NCBI GenBank assembly: GCA_965602855.1
Contig: CBFCZV010000015.1
Location: 1 to 59,174 of the forward strand
Origin: LH-M37 sp965602855
GTDB taxonomy: Bacteria > Pseudomonadota > Gammaproteobacteria > SZUA-229
DNA length: 59,174 bases
Reading direction: 5' to 3'
Both the position numbers and the translations under genes were made by a program. Positions 31,370-40,569 of the stretch are shown here, piece after piece; position 1 is the stretch's first letter, and the number at the start of each line of letters is the position of its first letter. The notes beneath the pieces were generated by a model that saw only the letters and a program-made list of their open reading frames with translations, was not told the origin of the DNA and ran no database searches.

Positions 31370-31819
31370 TCAGGGCCTTTGTTCTTTGTTGTTATCTAGA
31401 AGTTTATACATGGCTCTGTGCATTATTCCTGCATCCATAAACTCAGTGCCATTGTGTATAAAGTCAAATTGCTTATAAAAATCAATAGCCTGATCTTGAG
31501 CGTGCAGGTAGACCATGTTGTAGCCATTGTTTTTGGCCTGTAACAGCACTGTCTTAAGTAATTCAGTTCCAATTCCTTTGTCGCGATAATCTTTTATCAC
31601 CGCCATGCGTCCTATCTGGCCGTCTGGTTTCAGGCGGGCTGTGGCAATTGGGTTTTTATTTAGTAGGGCTAGAAAATGAATTGATTGTTCGTCAAATTCA
31701 TCCCATTCCAGTTTGGCTGGTACATGCTGTTCTTCAATGAAAACACCTGTTCGAATTTGTTTCAATTCTTGACGACTTTGTTCCCAGCTGGTGGTTATGA
31801 ACTGAATGTTGTCTATCAT
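31370..31819 (-). CDS. GNAT-family N-acetyltransferase
   Basis: 149 residues. The GNAT acetyl-CoA motif is visible as IGRMAVIKDYRDKGIGTELLKTV (R-D-K-G-I-G for the Q/RxxGxG/A pyrophosphate loop), with preceding strands IATARLKPDG and following VYLHAQDQAIDFYKQFDF. It resembles small stand-alone GNATs of the ElaA/YjcF group; the start VFIEEQHVPAKLEWDEFD is characteristic of that group. The substrate is unknown. It is co-transcribed with the PLD-like gene (6-nt gap) and separated from purB by a terminator. Confidence 0.85.
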   Translation of the reverse strand: MIDNIQFITTSWEQSRQELKQIRTGVFIEEQHVPAKLEWDEFDEQSIHFLALLNKNPIATARLKPDGQIGRMAVIKDYRDKGIGTELLKTVLLQAKNNGYNMVYLHAQDQAIDFYKQFDFIHNGTEFMDAGIMHRAMYKLLDNNKEQRP

Positions 31820-31838
31820 GCTATGTGTTATGAGAAGA

Positions 31839-31864
31839 ACTCACCCGAACATTGTCGGGTGAGT
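31839..31864 (-). terminator. Intrinsic terminator of purB
   Basis: Perfect 10-bp stem (31839-31848 and 31855-31864) with a 6-nt loop, about 15 nt beyond the purB stop on the minus strand and followed there by a T-rich stretch (TCTTCTC). Confidence 0.75.
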
Positions 31865-31878
31865 ATCAAGGTGGTTAC

Positions 31879-33258
31879 TTAGATGTTTTTGGCCTGTTGT
31901 ACTGCATTACCAATATAGTTTTGTGGCGTTAAATCAAGCAGGCGTTGACGTGCTTCTTCGGGGATTTCCAGAGTATTGATGAAGCTATGCATGTCTTCAC
32001 GATTAATGCCTTTGCCGCGTGTCATTTCCTTGAGTTTTTCATAAGGGTTTTCAATGCCATAACGACGCATTACTGTCTGGATTGGCTCGGCCAGAACTTC
32101 CCAGCTGCTATCCAGATCATCGTCGAGTTTTTTCCGGTTAACTTCCAGCTTGTTAAGGCCTCTATTTAATGACTGATAAGCAATCATACTGTGTGCAAAA
32201 CCAACACCCAGTGTGCGTAGCACGGTTGAATCGGTAAGATCTCGCTGCCAGCGTGAAATTGGCAATTTTGTTGAGAGGTGATCAAATAATGCGTTGGCTA
32301 TACCAAAGTTACCTTCGGCATTTTCAAAATCAATGGGGTTTACTTTGTGCGGCATTGTCGATGATCCGACTTCACCAGCTATTGTTCTTTGTTTGAAGTA
32401 ACCCAGTGAAATATAAGCCCATAGGTCACGAGATAAATCGATAAGAATGGTGTTGAAGCGACTGATGGCATCAAACATTTCCGCCATGTAATCGTGTGGC
32501 TCAATCTGGATGGTGTAGGGGTTCATGGTCAGGCCGATAGACTCAATGAAATTCTCGGCAAACTCGGGCCAGTTGATTTCAGGATAAGCGCAATAGTGGG
32601 CATTGTAGTTGCCGACGGCACCATTAATTTTTCCGAGTACATCAACACTGGCGGTAATTTTTTGTTGCTGGCGTAAGCGATGAACCACGTTGGCAATTTC
32701 CTTACCTACTGTTGTGGGTGAAGCTGTCTGGCCGTGTGTACGGCTGAGCATGGGTTGTTCTGCCAGATCGTGAGACATGGCCCTGAGTTTGTCGATGATT
32801 TCATCCATGGCCGGCAGGATGACTGTGTCGCGGCCAGATTTCAGCATTAAGGCATAAGACAGATTGTTGATGTCTTCTGAGGTGCAGGCAAAATGGAAAA
32901 ACTCAGAAACATCTTCTAATTGTTGATTACCCTGAATTTTTTCTTTGAGGAAATATTCGACGGCTTTGACATCGTGGTTGGTGGTGCTTTCGATGTTTTT
33001 TACACGCTGGGCATCTTCAAGACTGAAGTTGTCGACAATATTGTTTAACAGGTTGCTGGTATGGATATCGAAAGCAGGAACTTCGGTGATTTCGTTATCA
33101 GCAGCCAGCGCCTGTAACCAGCGCACTTCAACTAGTACGCGGTGATGGATTAAGCCGTATTCGCTGAATAAAGGGCGTAAAGCGGCAGTTTTAGAGCCGT
33201 ATCGACCATCAGCGGGAGAGATGGCGGTGAGTTCGTTTAATTCCATCATATTGCTCAT
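31879..33258 (-). CDS. purB: Adenylosuccinate lyase
   Basis: 459 residues, usual length for the gammaproteobacterial PurB. Signature SSTMPHKVNPIDFENAEGN with the flexible catalytic loop; also TSEDINNLSYAL and SRTHGQTASPTTVGKE, with the active-site histidine in the latter. It catalyses two fumarate-releasing steps: SAICAR to AICAR, and adenylosuccinate to AMP. The ATG at 33258 is preceded by a weak GGA. It lies head-to-head with fumC (94-nt gap), and the gap carries overlapping TATAAT-like elements at 33313-33319 on both strands. Confidence 0.97.
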   Translation of the reverse strand: MSNMMELNELTAISPADGRYGSKTAALRPLFSEYGLIHHRVLVEVRWLQALAADNEITEVPAFDIHTSNLLNNIVDNFSLEDAQRVKNIESTTNHDVKAVEYFLKEKIQGNQQLEDVSEFFHFACTSEDINNLSYALMLKSGRDTVILPAMDEIIDKLRAMSHDLAEQPMLSRTHGQTASPTTVGKEIANVVHRLRQQQKITASVDVLGKINGAVGNYNAHYCAYPEINWPEFAENFIESIGLTMNPYTIQIEPHDYMAEMFDAISRFNTILIDLSRDLWAYISLGYFKQRTIAGEVGSSTMPHKVNPIDFENAEGNFGIANALFDHLSTKLPISRWQRDLTDSTVLRTLGVGFAHSMIAYQSLNRGLNKLEVNRKKLDDDLDSSWEVLAEPIQTVMRRYGIENPYEKLKEMTRGKGINREDMHSFINTLEIPEEARQRLLDLTPQNYIGNAVQQAKNI

Positions 33259-33312
33259 TGTGTTGATTCCAATATAGTAATAATTTTGACTTTATGTGTT
33301 CGTAAAGTGGCG

Positions 33313-33319
33313 TATTATA
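33313..33319. promoter_or_regulatory. Possible back-to-back -10 elements of purB and fumC
   Basis: TATTAT on the plus strand (33313-33318) and TATAAT on the minus strand (33314-33319) overlap almost fully in the 94-bp divergent gap. No convincing -35 is seen at normal spacing for either, so the assignment is weak. Confidence 0.3.
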
Positions 33320-33352
33320 CAGCAATAAAGTTTTGAATTAACGGAGAGGCCG

Positions 33353-34735
33353 ATGACAAAAACACGCACAGTCAAAGACAGTATGGGAGAGCTAGAGGTG
33401 CCGGAAACGGCCTGTTACGGTGCTCAGACCCAGCGTGCGATTGATAATTTTCCTGTGAGTGGGTTGACTATGCCGAGCGCATTTTTGCAGGCGCTGGGTC
33501 GGGTTAAGCTGGCCTGTGCTGAGGCGAATCTAAGAATTGGTGGCCTGGATGAAACTCATTGTCAGGCTGTTATCGATGTTTGTCACAATATGATTGCAGG
33601 TGAGCTGGATTCAGAGTTTCCCGTGGATGTATTTCAGACTGGCTCGGGCACCAGCACCAATATGAATGCCAATGAGGTGATCGCCCATCTGGCGTCGCAA
33701 AATTCAGATTTGGATGTTCATCCCAATGACCACGTCAACATGAGCCAGAGTTCTAATGATGTTATTCCAACGGCCATTCACGTCAGTGCCAGCATTGCCT
33801 GTGAAGAACGCCTGTTGCCTGCGTTGGTGCATCTGGAAAATATACTTAACAATAGAGCGGATGAATTGCAGGATGTGGTGACTACAGGGCGTACCCATCT
33901 TATGGATGCCATGCCAATCACATTGGGTCAGGAGCTGGGAGGCTGGTCAGCACAGATTTGCAGCGGCATAGAGCGAATTCAGCATGCCATGCCAGCGATG
34001 AAGAAACTGGCCATTGGTGGTACTGCCGTTGGCACGGGTATTAACGCGCCTGAAGAGTTTGGTTCATTGGTGGCTGATTTTCTGGAGCAGCAGACGGGCT
34101 TGCGTTTTAGTGTCGCGGATAATCGTTTCGAAAACATGAGTTCGCAGGATGCCGCTGTGGCCTTAAGTGGCCAGCTGAAAACACTGGCGGTGAGTTTGTT
34201 GAAAATATCAAATGATCTGCGCTGGATGAACAGTGGCCCGCTGGCTGGCATTGGTGAAATTGCACTGCCAGCATTACAACCGGGTAGCAGCATTATGCCG
34301 GGCAAAGTGAATCCCGTGATTCCTGAATCTGTTGCTATGGTTTGTGCCAAGGTAATTGGTAATGATGCTTCGATCACCATTGCTGGTCAATCTGGTAATT
34401 TTCAGTTAAATGTGATGTTGCCGCTGGTGGCTTATGATTTATTGCAGAGTATAGACTTACTGGCTTCAGCTTCACGCTTGCTCGCTGATAAAGCTATTTC
34501 AGGTTTTACTGTCAATCATGAGAATATCAAAAATGCACTGGCAAAAAATCCGATTCTGGTGACCGCACTCAATCGAGTGATTGGCTATGAGCTGGGTGCG
34601 AAAATTGCGAAACAGGCTTACGCTGAAGGTAGGGCGGTTATTGATGTGGCCTGTGAACTGACAGATATTTCACGTGAAGAACTAGAGCGTTTATTAGCAC
34701 CGGAAAATCTGACGAAAGGCGGTGTTCAGGAATAA
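33353..34735 (+). CDS. fumC: Fumarate hydratase, class II
   Basis: 460 residues. Superfamily signature GSSIMPGKVNP at ~316-326; TGSGTSTNMNANEVIA, NMSQSSNDVIPTAIH and GRTHLMDAMPITLGQE are the other conserved active-site regions. It hydrates fumarate to malate in the TCA cycle and, as a class II enzyme, has no iron-sulfur cluster, so it resists oxidants. GGAGAGG lies 5 nt before the ATG. It is a homologue of the neighbouring purB; the two genes diverge. Confidence 0.97.
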   Translation: MTKTRTVKDSMGELEVPETACYGAQTQRAIDNFPVSGLTMPSAFLQALGRVKLACAEANLRIGGLDETHCQAVIDVCHNMIAGELDSEFPVDVFQTGSGTSTNMNANEVIAHLASQNSDLDVHPNDHVNMSQSSNDVIPTAIHVSASIACEERLLPALVHLENILNNRADELQDVVTTGRTHLMDAMPITLGQELGGWSAQICSGIERIQHAMPAMKKLAIGGTAVGTGINAPEEFGSLVADFLEQQTGLRFSVADNRFENMSSQDAAVALSGQLKTLAVSLLKISNDLRWMNSGPLAGIGEIALPALQPGSSIMPGKVNPVIPESVAMVCAKVIGNDASITIAGQSGNFQLNVMLPLVAYDLLQSIDLLASASRLLADKAISGFTVNHENIKNALAKNPILVTALNRVIGYELGAKIAKQAYAEGRAVIDVACELTDISREELERLLAPENLTKGGVQE

Positions 34736-34787
34736 AGTTTAGTACTATAAATACTACTTAATAAATGTAAAAAACAGGAAAGAATAA

Positions 34788-36401
34788 ATGGGTCAAGCTA
34801 TTCAACGAATTGCACGTTTAAATGAAATTGGTATCAGCCTGTCGGCAGAAAGAGATACCAATATCGTTTGCGACAAAATTCTAAAAGGTGCAATGGAACT
34901 GACCAATGCCGATGGTGGTAGCTTGTACCGAATGTCGGATGATCATCAGACGCTGGATTTTGTCATTGTTGCCAATCACTCACTCAATATTCACATGGGT
35001 GGAACCAGCGGTGTTGAAATCAATTTCCCAGCTATTCAGCTTTTTACCGACGGCAAACCTAACCTGAATATGGTGGTTAGCTGTGCGGTACACGAGGATC
35101 GCACCATTAATATTCCTGATGCTTATGATGCAGAGGGTTTTGATTTTTCGGGGACGCGTAAATTTGATCAGCAGACAGGGTATCGTACCCAGTCTATTTT
35201 AACTGTGCCGATGAAAAATCATGACGGTGAAATTATTGGTGTATTGCAATTAATTAATGCCAAGGATGAGAATGGCAAAACTGAGGAGTTCTCTGATGAA
35301 GAGCGCGATCTGGCTGAGTCATTAGCTTCACAGGCGGCTGTAGCATTAACCAATAACCGTTTGATCGAAGAGCAGAGGGAGTTGTTTGAAGCCTTTATCA
35401 AATTGATTGCGGGCGCGATTGATGAAAAGTCACCATACACGGGTGGTCATTGCCGTCGCTTACCTGAACTCACCATGATGATTGCTGATGCCTGTCACGA
35501 TTCTGATATCGGCGTTCTCAATGATTTTTCTATGAAGGAAGAAGATTGTTATGAACTGCGTATTGCGGGATGGCTACACGACTGTGGCAAAGTAACCACG
35601 CCTGAATATGTTGTTGATAAAGCGACCAAGTTAGAAACGATTTATGATCGCGTCAATACGGTAGATACACGTTTTGAAGTTTTGAAACGCGATGCAAAGA
35701 TAGAAATGCTGGAGCAGAAACTAGCAAGAGTTACTGACAATGATGGCGTAGACAATAGTGATCTTGAGCAAGCCTATGAACAAAAGGTTAAACAATTTTC
35801 TGACGACCGAGATTTTATAAGAAAGAGTAATGTCGGTGGTGAGTTCATGGATGATGAATTGCAGCAACGCGTTCATGATATTGCTCAATATCGTTGGCTT
35901 AATCCAGATAATGTTGAGCAAAATCTGCTTGATGAGGATGAAGTCAAGAATATGATCATTGAGCGTGGCACGCTCAATGATGAAGAGCGTGAGGTGATTC
36001 AAAACCATATAGTTATGACGATAAAAATGCTCGGAGAATTGCCCTTTCCTAAACATTTATTGAATGTCCCAGAGTATGCGGGTGGTCATCATGAGCGTAT
36101 GGATGGCAAAGGTTACCCGCTAGGTTTAACGCGTGAGCAGCTTTCTATTCCGGCAAGAATGATGGGTATTGCAGATATCTTTGAAGCACTGACTTCCAGT
36201 GATCGCCCCTATAAAAAAGGTAAAAAATTATCTGAGTGTTTACGCATACTGGGTTTTATGAAAAAGGATGGTCATATCGACCCGGACATTTTTGATGTCT
36301 TTATTAAGGAAAAAGTTTATTTGCGTTACGCAGATGAATTTCTGCCTAGAGAACAGATTGATGAAATTGATGAATCAAAAATCCCGGGTTATCAGAGCTA
36401 A
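34788..36401 (+). CDS. GAF-HD-GYP protein (putative c-di-GMP phosphodiesterase)
   Basis: 537 residues. N-terminal GAF domain (~10-185, ADGGSLYRMSDDHQTLDFVI...SILTVPMKNHDGEIIGVLQLIN). HD-GYP domain (~200-520): HCRRL, LAGWLHDCGKVTTPEYVVDK, HHERMDGKGYPLGL, and IADIFEALTSSDRPYKK, which keep the HD metal ligands and the GYP motif. An extra ~120 residues separate the HD and HHE motifs (about residues 275-400, acidic and helical). Hydrolysis of c-di-GMP is expected from the family. It converges on the CNB-rhodanese gene, and the two stop codons overlap. Confidence 0.9.
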   Translation: MGQAIQRIARLNEIGISLSAERDTNIVCDKILKGAMELTNADGGSLYRMSDDHQTLDFVIVANHSLNIHMGGTSGVEINFPAIQLFTDGKPNLNMVVSCAVHEDRTINIPDAYDAEGFDFSGTRKFDQQTGYRTQSILTVPMKNHDGEIIGVLQLINAKDENGKTEEFSDEERDLAESLASQAAVALTNNRLIEEQRELFEAFIKLIAGAIDEKSPYTGGHCRRLPELTMMIADACHDSDIGVLNDFSMKEEDCYELRIAGWLHDCGKVTTPEYVVDKATKLETIYDRVNTVDTRFEVLKRDAKIEMLEQKLARVTDNDGVDNSDLEQAYEQKVKQFSDDRDFIRKSNVGGEFMDDELQQRVHDIAQYRWLNPDNVEQNLLDEDEVKNMIIERGTLNDEEREVIQNHIVMTIKMLGELPFPKHLLNVPEYAGGHHERMDGKGYPLGLTREQLSIPARMMGIADIFEALTSSDRPYKKGKKLSECLRILGFMKKDGHIDPDIFDVFIKEKVYLRYADEFLPREQIDEIDESKIPGYQS

Positions 36402-37471
36402 TCAGCAATAATATCATTGCCTTCAAGTTCTTGCAGGTCGACACTTTTCAGGCCGTTTTCCAGAACAGAAGTGGTTAAACCGCGTTCGTTAAGAATATAA
36501 GATGCAGATGAACTACGACGGCCTGTGTCGCAATATAAAATATAATTTTTGTTCTTGTCTAAAGTATCAATTTTCATACGTAGAAAGATTAAGGGCAGGT
36601 GAGTTGCTCCTTTGATATGGGCAGATTGATATTCATTGGGCAGACGTACATCCAGCCATTCAGCGTCACCATTTTCGACTTTTCCTTTTGCGCTATCAAA
36701 ATCAACCTTGTCCAGCATGGGTTCGTTGAGCAATGATAGAAATTGTTCCTTGGATAAACGACTGAGTACGCCTTTGCTCAACATGACGATGGTAGCATTG
36801 CGTTCAGCATCAGAAATAAGCGCTTCTTCGCCGAAAGAGGTGCCTGCTTCGAGTTCAGCCAGTTTGATGTCTTTATCCTGTCCGGGCATTCTGCGGGTTA
36901 CCATGCAGCGACCAGATTTCACAATATAAAAATAGTCTCCAGGTTCACCCTGTTTAATCACTGCATCGCCGGGCTTAACTTCAATATCTTCAAGGCTGGT
37001 AAAAATAGACTGAATGTTGGCGGGTGGAATACGGCGGAATGCTTCGGTATTTAATATACGAGACATCCAGTCATCGTCTTCTTCTGAAGAACTTAATTCA
37101 TCAACCTGAAATGTGCCAGTTTGATCCCAGGTGAGCATCATATCCAGCAGGTCTGAGTCGACCAGGAATGCAATCACACTAGATTTTGCTATAGCAGTAA
37201 AATTTCTGGGAATGATGTGAGCCAGTGCTGTTTTTGTGTCTTCGGATCCGGCTTTCAGTGTCTTGATTACTTTGCCGTTCTCTAATAAATCTACTTCGCC
37301 TTCATGAAGAAAAATGTGATCAGTTTTTGCATCACCCTGAAGAAAGATATTGTCACCCTTGTTGATTTCACAAATAACAAGTTTATTACATACCTCTCTG
37401 AGGCTTTCAGCATTCAGAGTATCTAGTGGATGATAATTAGATAGATCCTTGGAAGTTATCTTTGTGCTCAT
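36398..37471 (-). CDS. Protein with two cyclic-nucleotide-binding domains and a C-terminal rhodanese domain
   Basis: 357 residues. CNB-like domain 1 at ~15-120 (NIFLQGDAKTDHIFLHEGEVDL), CNB domain 2 at ~140-250 (GDAVIKQGEPGDYFYIVKSG, then the phosphate-binding cassette GTSFGEEALISDAERNAT), and rhodanese at ~255-350 with the active-site loop YCDTGRRSS (Cys present). There is no helix-turn-helix, so it is not a Crp-type regulator. A nucleotide-gated sulfurtransferase or sensor is conceivable. It ends in a 4-nt antiparallel overlap with the HD-GYP gene, suggesting a functional or regulatory link between cyclic-nucleotide proteins (inference). Confidence 0.88.
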   Translation of the reverse strand: MSTKITSKDLSNYHPLDTLNAESLREVCNKLVICEINKGDNIFLQGDAKTDHIFLHEGEVDLLENGKVIKTLKAGSEDTKTALAHIIPRNFTAIAKSSVIAFLVDSDLLDMMLTWDQTGTFQVDELSSSEEDDDWMSRILNTEAFRRIPPANIQSIFTSLEDIEVKPGDAVIKQGEPGDYFYIVKSGRCMVTRRMPGQDKDIKLAELEAGTSFGEEALISDAERNATIVMLSKGVLSRLSKEQFLSLLNEPMLDKVDFDSAKGKVENGDAEWLDVRLPNEYQSAHIKGATHLPLIFLRMKIDTLDKNKNYILYCDTGRRSSSASYILNERGLTTSVLENGLKSVDLQELEGNDIIAD

Positions 37472-37551
37472 TACAGAACCTTGTTATTTAACATTTTGTC
37501 AGATTATAGCCTGTTAATTATATTTGTTATCAATAAATAACAACACTTTTG

Positions 37552-39240
37552 CTAGCTAGCCTGTTCAGTAATGTCTACATAGACTTTGATGCGCTGACCT
37601 GGCTGTAGATATTTGTTTTTAATCGTATTCCAGCGGTGTAAATCATTGACACTGACTTTATATCGGCTGGCAATCCTGGATAATGAATCTCCATTTCTGA
37701 CGGTATAAGAGATCGATTTTATTGTATTAGAGGGCTTGCGCTGACTTAACTGACCCTGAGTAGGTGAGTTGTTCTTCCAGACAACGATTTTTTGCCCCTG
37801 ACGCAGTGGATCGCGTATCGCCATGCCGTTCCATTTGGCGAGTTTGTGCATGCCGACATCATATTTTCTGGACAGTTTCCAGAAACTGTCGCCATTTTGC
37901 ACAATATGTGTGATGCGGGTTTTACCCTTGCTGGTATTTTTAATGCTGCTGAGACGCTGGCCTGCGCTGAGTACATAATCAGTACTCTTGCGACTGGCAA
38001 CTGGGATCAGCAGGTGCTTGCCTGCACGGATATTATTATTGCGAATACGATTAACCTTGCGCAGATGCTTGACCGTGGTGTCATATTTGACTGCAATTTG
38101 ACTGAGTGTCTCGCCTGATTTGATACGATGACGTTTCCAGCTAATCCGGTCTTTATCATCCAGTGTTTCCAGATTAGCGGTTAAAGTTTCAGCGGCCTCA
38201 GCAGGCAAAAGCAGGTGATGGGGGCCTTCGGGTGGCGTAGCCCAGCGGTTATAGGCCGGATTGTAATTGTAGAGCGTATCCAGCTCGACTTCAGCCAGCT
38301 CAGCAGCGAGCGCGAGATCGATCTGTGAACCCACATCGATACGCTTAAAGCCAGGAACATGAGGAATACAACGCAGGCTGATGTCATACTTTTGTGGATG
38401 ACTGATCAGCTCTTTGAGTGCTAGCAACTTGGGAACATAACTGCGAGTTTCTTTGGGTAGATCCAGACTCCAGAAATCGGTGGGCTTGCCAAGCTTTTTA
38501 TTCTTTTTGATGGCTCTCTGTACCCTACCTGAACCTGAGTTGTAGGCAGCCAAAGCCAGTAGCCAGTCACCCTTAAAGAGCTTGTTTAGATTGTTCAAAT
38601 ATTTAAGCGCAGCCTGAGTAGAGGCATAAATATCGCGACGACCATCGTACCACCAGTTCTGTTCTAAGCCGTAGAGGCGACCCGTGGCGGGAATAAACTG
38701 CCAGATGCCCGCAGCACGACCGTGTGAATAGGCGAAGGGTTGGAATGCGCTTTCCACAATGGGTAATAAAACCAGCTCGGTGGGTAGGCCACGGTCTTCG
38801 GCCTCACTCAGAATATAGTGCAGGAACGGATCACTGCGCTCCATTACTCGCTGAATATAGCCCTTATGACCGGCGTACCAGGCTAATTGGGACTGTAAAG
38901 ATTTTTTATCGGTGTGGGATTCAAGTTTGAAACCAGCACGAACATACCGCCAGACACTTTCATGAGATGGGTCATTCGAGACCACAGAGTCAAATTCCAT
39001 TTCAAAATCATTGAAATCATCAGTTTCAGATAGCTCAATTTCGATTTCAAGTATCTCAGTTTCGAGCAGCTCATGATTCTCATCAGGCTGGATTGCTTCG
39101 GCCAGATTTTTTTCAATGGTCATGACCTCAGATTGAATCTCGACCGAGGCGACATCCTGTTTAACCACTTCGGGCTGACAGGCACTGAGGACAGAAAGGC
39201 TCAGGATAGTAAAAATAGAGTTTGTAATTCTTATTAGCAT
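37552..39240 (-). CDS. mltD: Membrane-bound lytic murein transglycosylase D
   Basis: 562 residues from the ATG at 39240, with AAGAAG just upstream; the TTG at 39264 is less likely. Lipobox LSAC (~residue 21). Lytic transglycosylase domain (~100-260): catalytic Glu in LLPIVESAFQP, then GRAAGIWQFIPATGRLYGL and AAYNSGSGRVQRA. Three LysM domains follow (HRIKSGETLSQIAVKYD; HIVQNGDSFWKLSRKYD; YTVRNGDSLSRIASRYK), each binding peptidoglycan. It cleaves glycan strands to 1,6-anhydromuropeptides at the outer membrane's inner face. It is divergent from rnhA. Confidence 0.95.
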   Translation of the reverse strand: MLIRITNSIFTILSLSVLSACQPEVVKQDVASVEIQSEVMTIEKNLAEAIQPDENHELLETEILEIEIELSETDDFNDFEMEFDSVVSNDPSHESVWRYVRAGFKLESHTDKKSLQSQLAWYAGHKGYIQRVMERSDPFLHYILSEAEDRGLPTELVLLPIVESAFQPFAYSHGRAAGIWQFIPATGRLYGLEQNWWYDGRRDIYASTQAALKYLNNLNKLFKGDWLLALAAYNSGSGRVQRAIKKNKKLGKPTDFWSLDLPKETRSYVPKLLALKELISHPQKYDISLRCIPHVPGFKRIDVGSQIDLALAAELAEVELDTLYNYNPAYNRWATPPEGPHHLLLPAEAAETLTANLETLDDKDRISWKRHRIKSGETLSQIAVKYDTTVKHLRKVNRIRNNNIRAGKHLLIPVASRKSTDYVLSAGQRLSSIKNTSKGKTRITHIVQNGDSFWKLSRKYDVGMHKLAKWNGMAIRDPLRQGQKIVVWKNNSPTQGQLSQRKPSNTIKSISYTVRNGDSLSRIASRYKVSVNDLHRWNTIKNKYLQPGQRIKVYVDITEQAS

Positions 39241-39364
39241 TCTTCTTGTCTTTAATGAAATCAATAACTTTGATTCATTTTACCCTGTTTATAGCAGTAC
39301 TGTGAAAATAAAATTTCACCGACTATCTCATAAAGCTTAATTTACGAGATAGAATGGCCCGATT

Positions 39365-39817
39365 ATGAAAAAAGAAACCAACAACTCAGTTATTATTTAC
39401 ACCGATGGTGCCTGCCGTGGCAACCCTGGCCCTGGTGGCTGGGGGGTCAGTTTGAGATATAACGGTAGTCATAAAAAACTTTTTGGCGCTGAAGCTGAAA
39501 CTACCAATAACCGTATGGAATTGATGGCAGCCATCGTTGCACTGGAAACATTGACGCGTTGCTGTCCGGTGGTGATCAATACCGATTCAAAATACGTGCT
39601 TGAAGGCATTACCAGCTGGATGCCCAACTGGAAAAAACGGGGCTGGAAAACAGCGGCCAAAAAGCCAGTAAAAAATGTTGATTTGTGGCAAAGGCTGGAT
39701 GCAGCCACTCAGGAGTATGAGATTGAATGGGTCTGGGTAAAAGGTCATTCTGGTGATCCTGGTAATGAGCTTGCTGATGAGCTGGCTAATCAGGCCATTG
39801 ATGAGATGCTGGCCTGA
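39365..39817 (+). CDS. rnhA: Ribonuclease HI
   Basis: 150 residues. Catalytic carboxylates are all visible: Asp in IYTDGACRGNPGPGGWG, Glu in TTNNRMELMAAI, Asp in INTDSKYVLEGI, and Asp in GHSGDPGNELADELA. It removes RNA from RNA-DNA hybrids. It lies immediately upstream of dnaQ, the classical rnhA-dnaQ pair, here co-directional with a 16-nt gap; in E. coli the two genes are divergent. Confidence 0.97.
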   Translation: MKKETNNSVIIYTDGACRGNPGPGGWGVSLRYNGSHKKLFGAEAETTNNRMELMAAIVALETLTRCCPVVINTDSKYVLEGITSWMPNWKKRGWKTAAKKPVKNVDLWQRLDAATQEYEIEWVWVKGHSGDPGNELADELANQAIDEMLA

Positions 39818-39833
39818 TTGTGAGAGGCAACTA

Positions 39834-40532
39834 ATGAGACAAATCGTATTAGATACTGAAACCACCGGTCTTGAACCCAAACAGGGGCACCGTATTATCG
39901 AGATCGGTTGTGTCGAGCTGGTGGGTCGAAAGTTGACCGGTAATAACTACCACCAATACCTGCAACCCGATCGTGAGAGTGATGAAGGTGCGCTGGAAGT
40001 GCATGGCATCACCACTGAGTTCCTTCAGGACAAACCCCGTTTTGCCGATGCTGTTGATGGTTTCCTGGAATATATCCGGGGCGCTGAACTGATCATCCAT
40101 AATGCACCTTTCGATGTTGGTTTCCTGGATCATGAACTTGGCATGGTGGGTAAGCAATATGGAAGCATTGCCACCTACTGTGATGTGATCGATACCCTGG
40201 TCATGGCGCGTAAAATGCGCCCGGGTCAGAAGAATAATCTGGATGCCCTGTGTAAGCATTACGATGTAAATAATAATCATCGTGAGTTGCACGGTGCTTT
40301 GCTGGATTCCGAAATTCTCGCCGAAGTTTATTTGATGATGACCGGCGGTCAGGTTGGTTTATTGCTGGATGCCGAACAGGAAGATGCCAGGTCAGGTGTA
40401 GCTGTTGAACAGCGCAAACTTTCTAGTGACAGGGAACGTTTGAGTGTGGTTAGAGCTGATGATGCTGAATTGTTGGAGCATCAGGACATTATTAATAACA
40501 TGGGTGACGCTAGTCTTTGGTCGCCTTCCTGA
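39834..40532 (+). CDS. dnaQ: DNA polymerase III epsilon subunit (proofreading exonuclease)
   Basis: 232 residues from the ATG at 39834, which has GAGAGG 6 nt upstream and gives the family start MRQIVLDTETTGLE. Exo motifs: DTETTG (I), IIHNAPFDVGFLDHEL (II) and HRELHGALLDSEILAEVYL (III, DEDDh His). The C-terminal region after ~residue 185 is the alpha-binding segment. It provides the 3'-5' proofreading for DnaE, whose gene lies 13 kb further on. It ends 16 nt before the smpB stop (convergent). Confidence 0.96.
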   Translation: MRQIVLDTETTGLEPKQGHRIIEIGCVELVGRKLTGNNYHQYLQPDRESDEGALEVHGITTEFLQDKPRFADAVDGFLEYIRGAELIIHNAPFDVGFLDHELGMVGKQYGSIATYCDVIDTLVMARKMRPGQKNNLDALCKHYDVNNNHRELHGALLDSEILAEVYLMMTGGQVGLLLDAEQEDARSGVAVEQRKLSSDRERLSVVRADDAELLEHQDIINNMGDASLWSPS

Positions 40533-40544
40533 ATCGATGCCTTA

Positions 40545-40569
40545 ACGCTTAACGATTATGCTTAAGCGT
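40545..40569. terminator. Stem-loop between convergent dnaQ and smpB
   Basis: Perfect 8-bp inverted repeat (40545-40552 and 40562-40569) with a 9-nt loop, overlapping the smpB stop codon. There is no T tract; it is a possible weak bidirectional terminator. Confidence 0.35.

Noticed and set aside
33286..33318. TTGACT + TATTAT as a fumC promoter
   Set aside because: The spacer is 21 bp, outside the functional range, so it is not reported as a promoter.
39849..40292. 147-aa open frame on the minus strand
   Set aside because: Antisense to the conserved exonuclease motifs of dnaQ.
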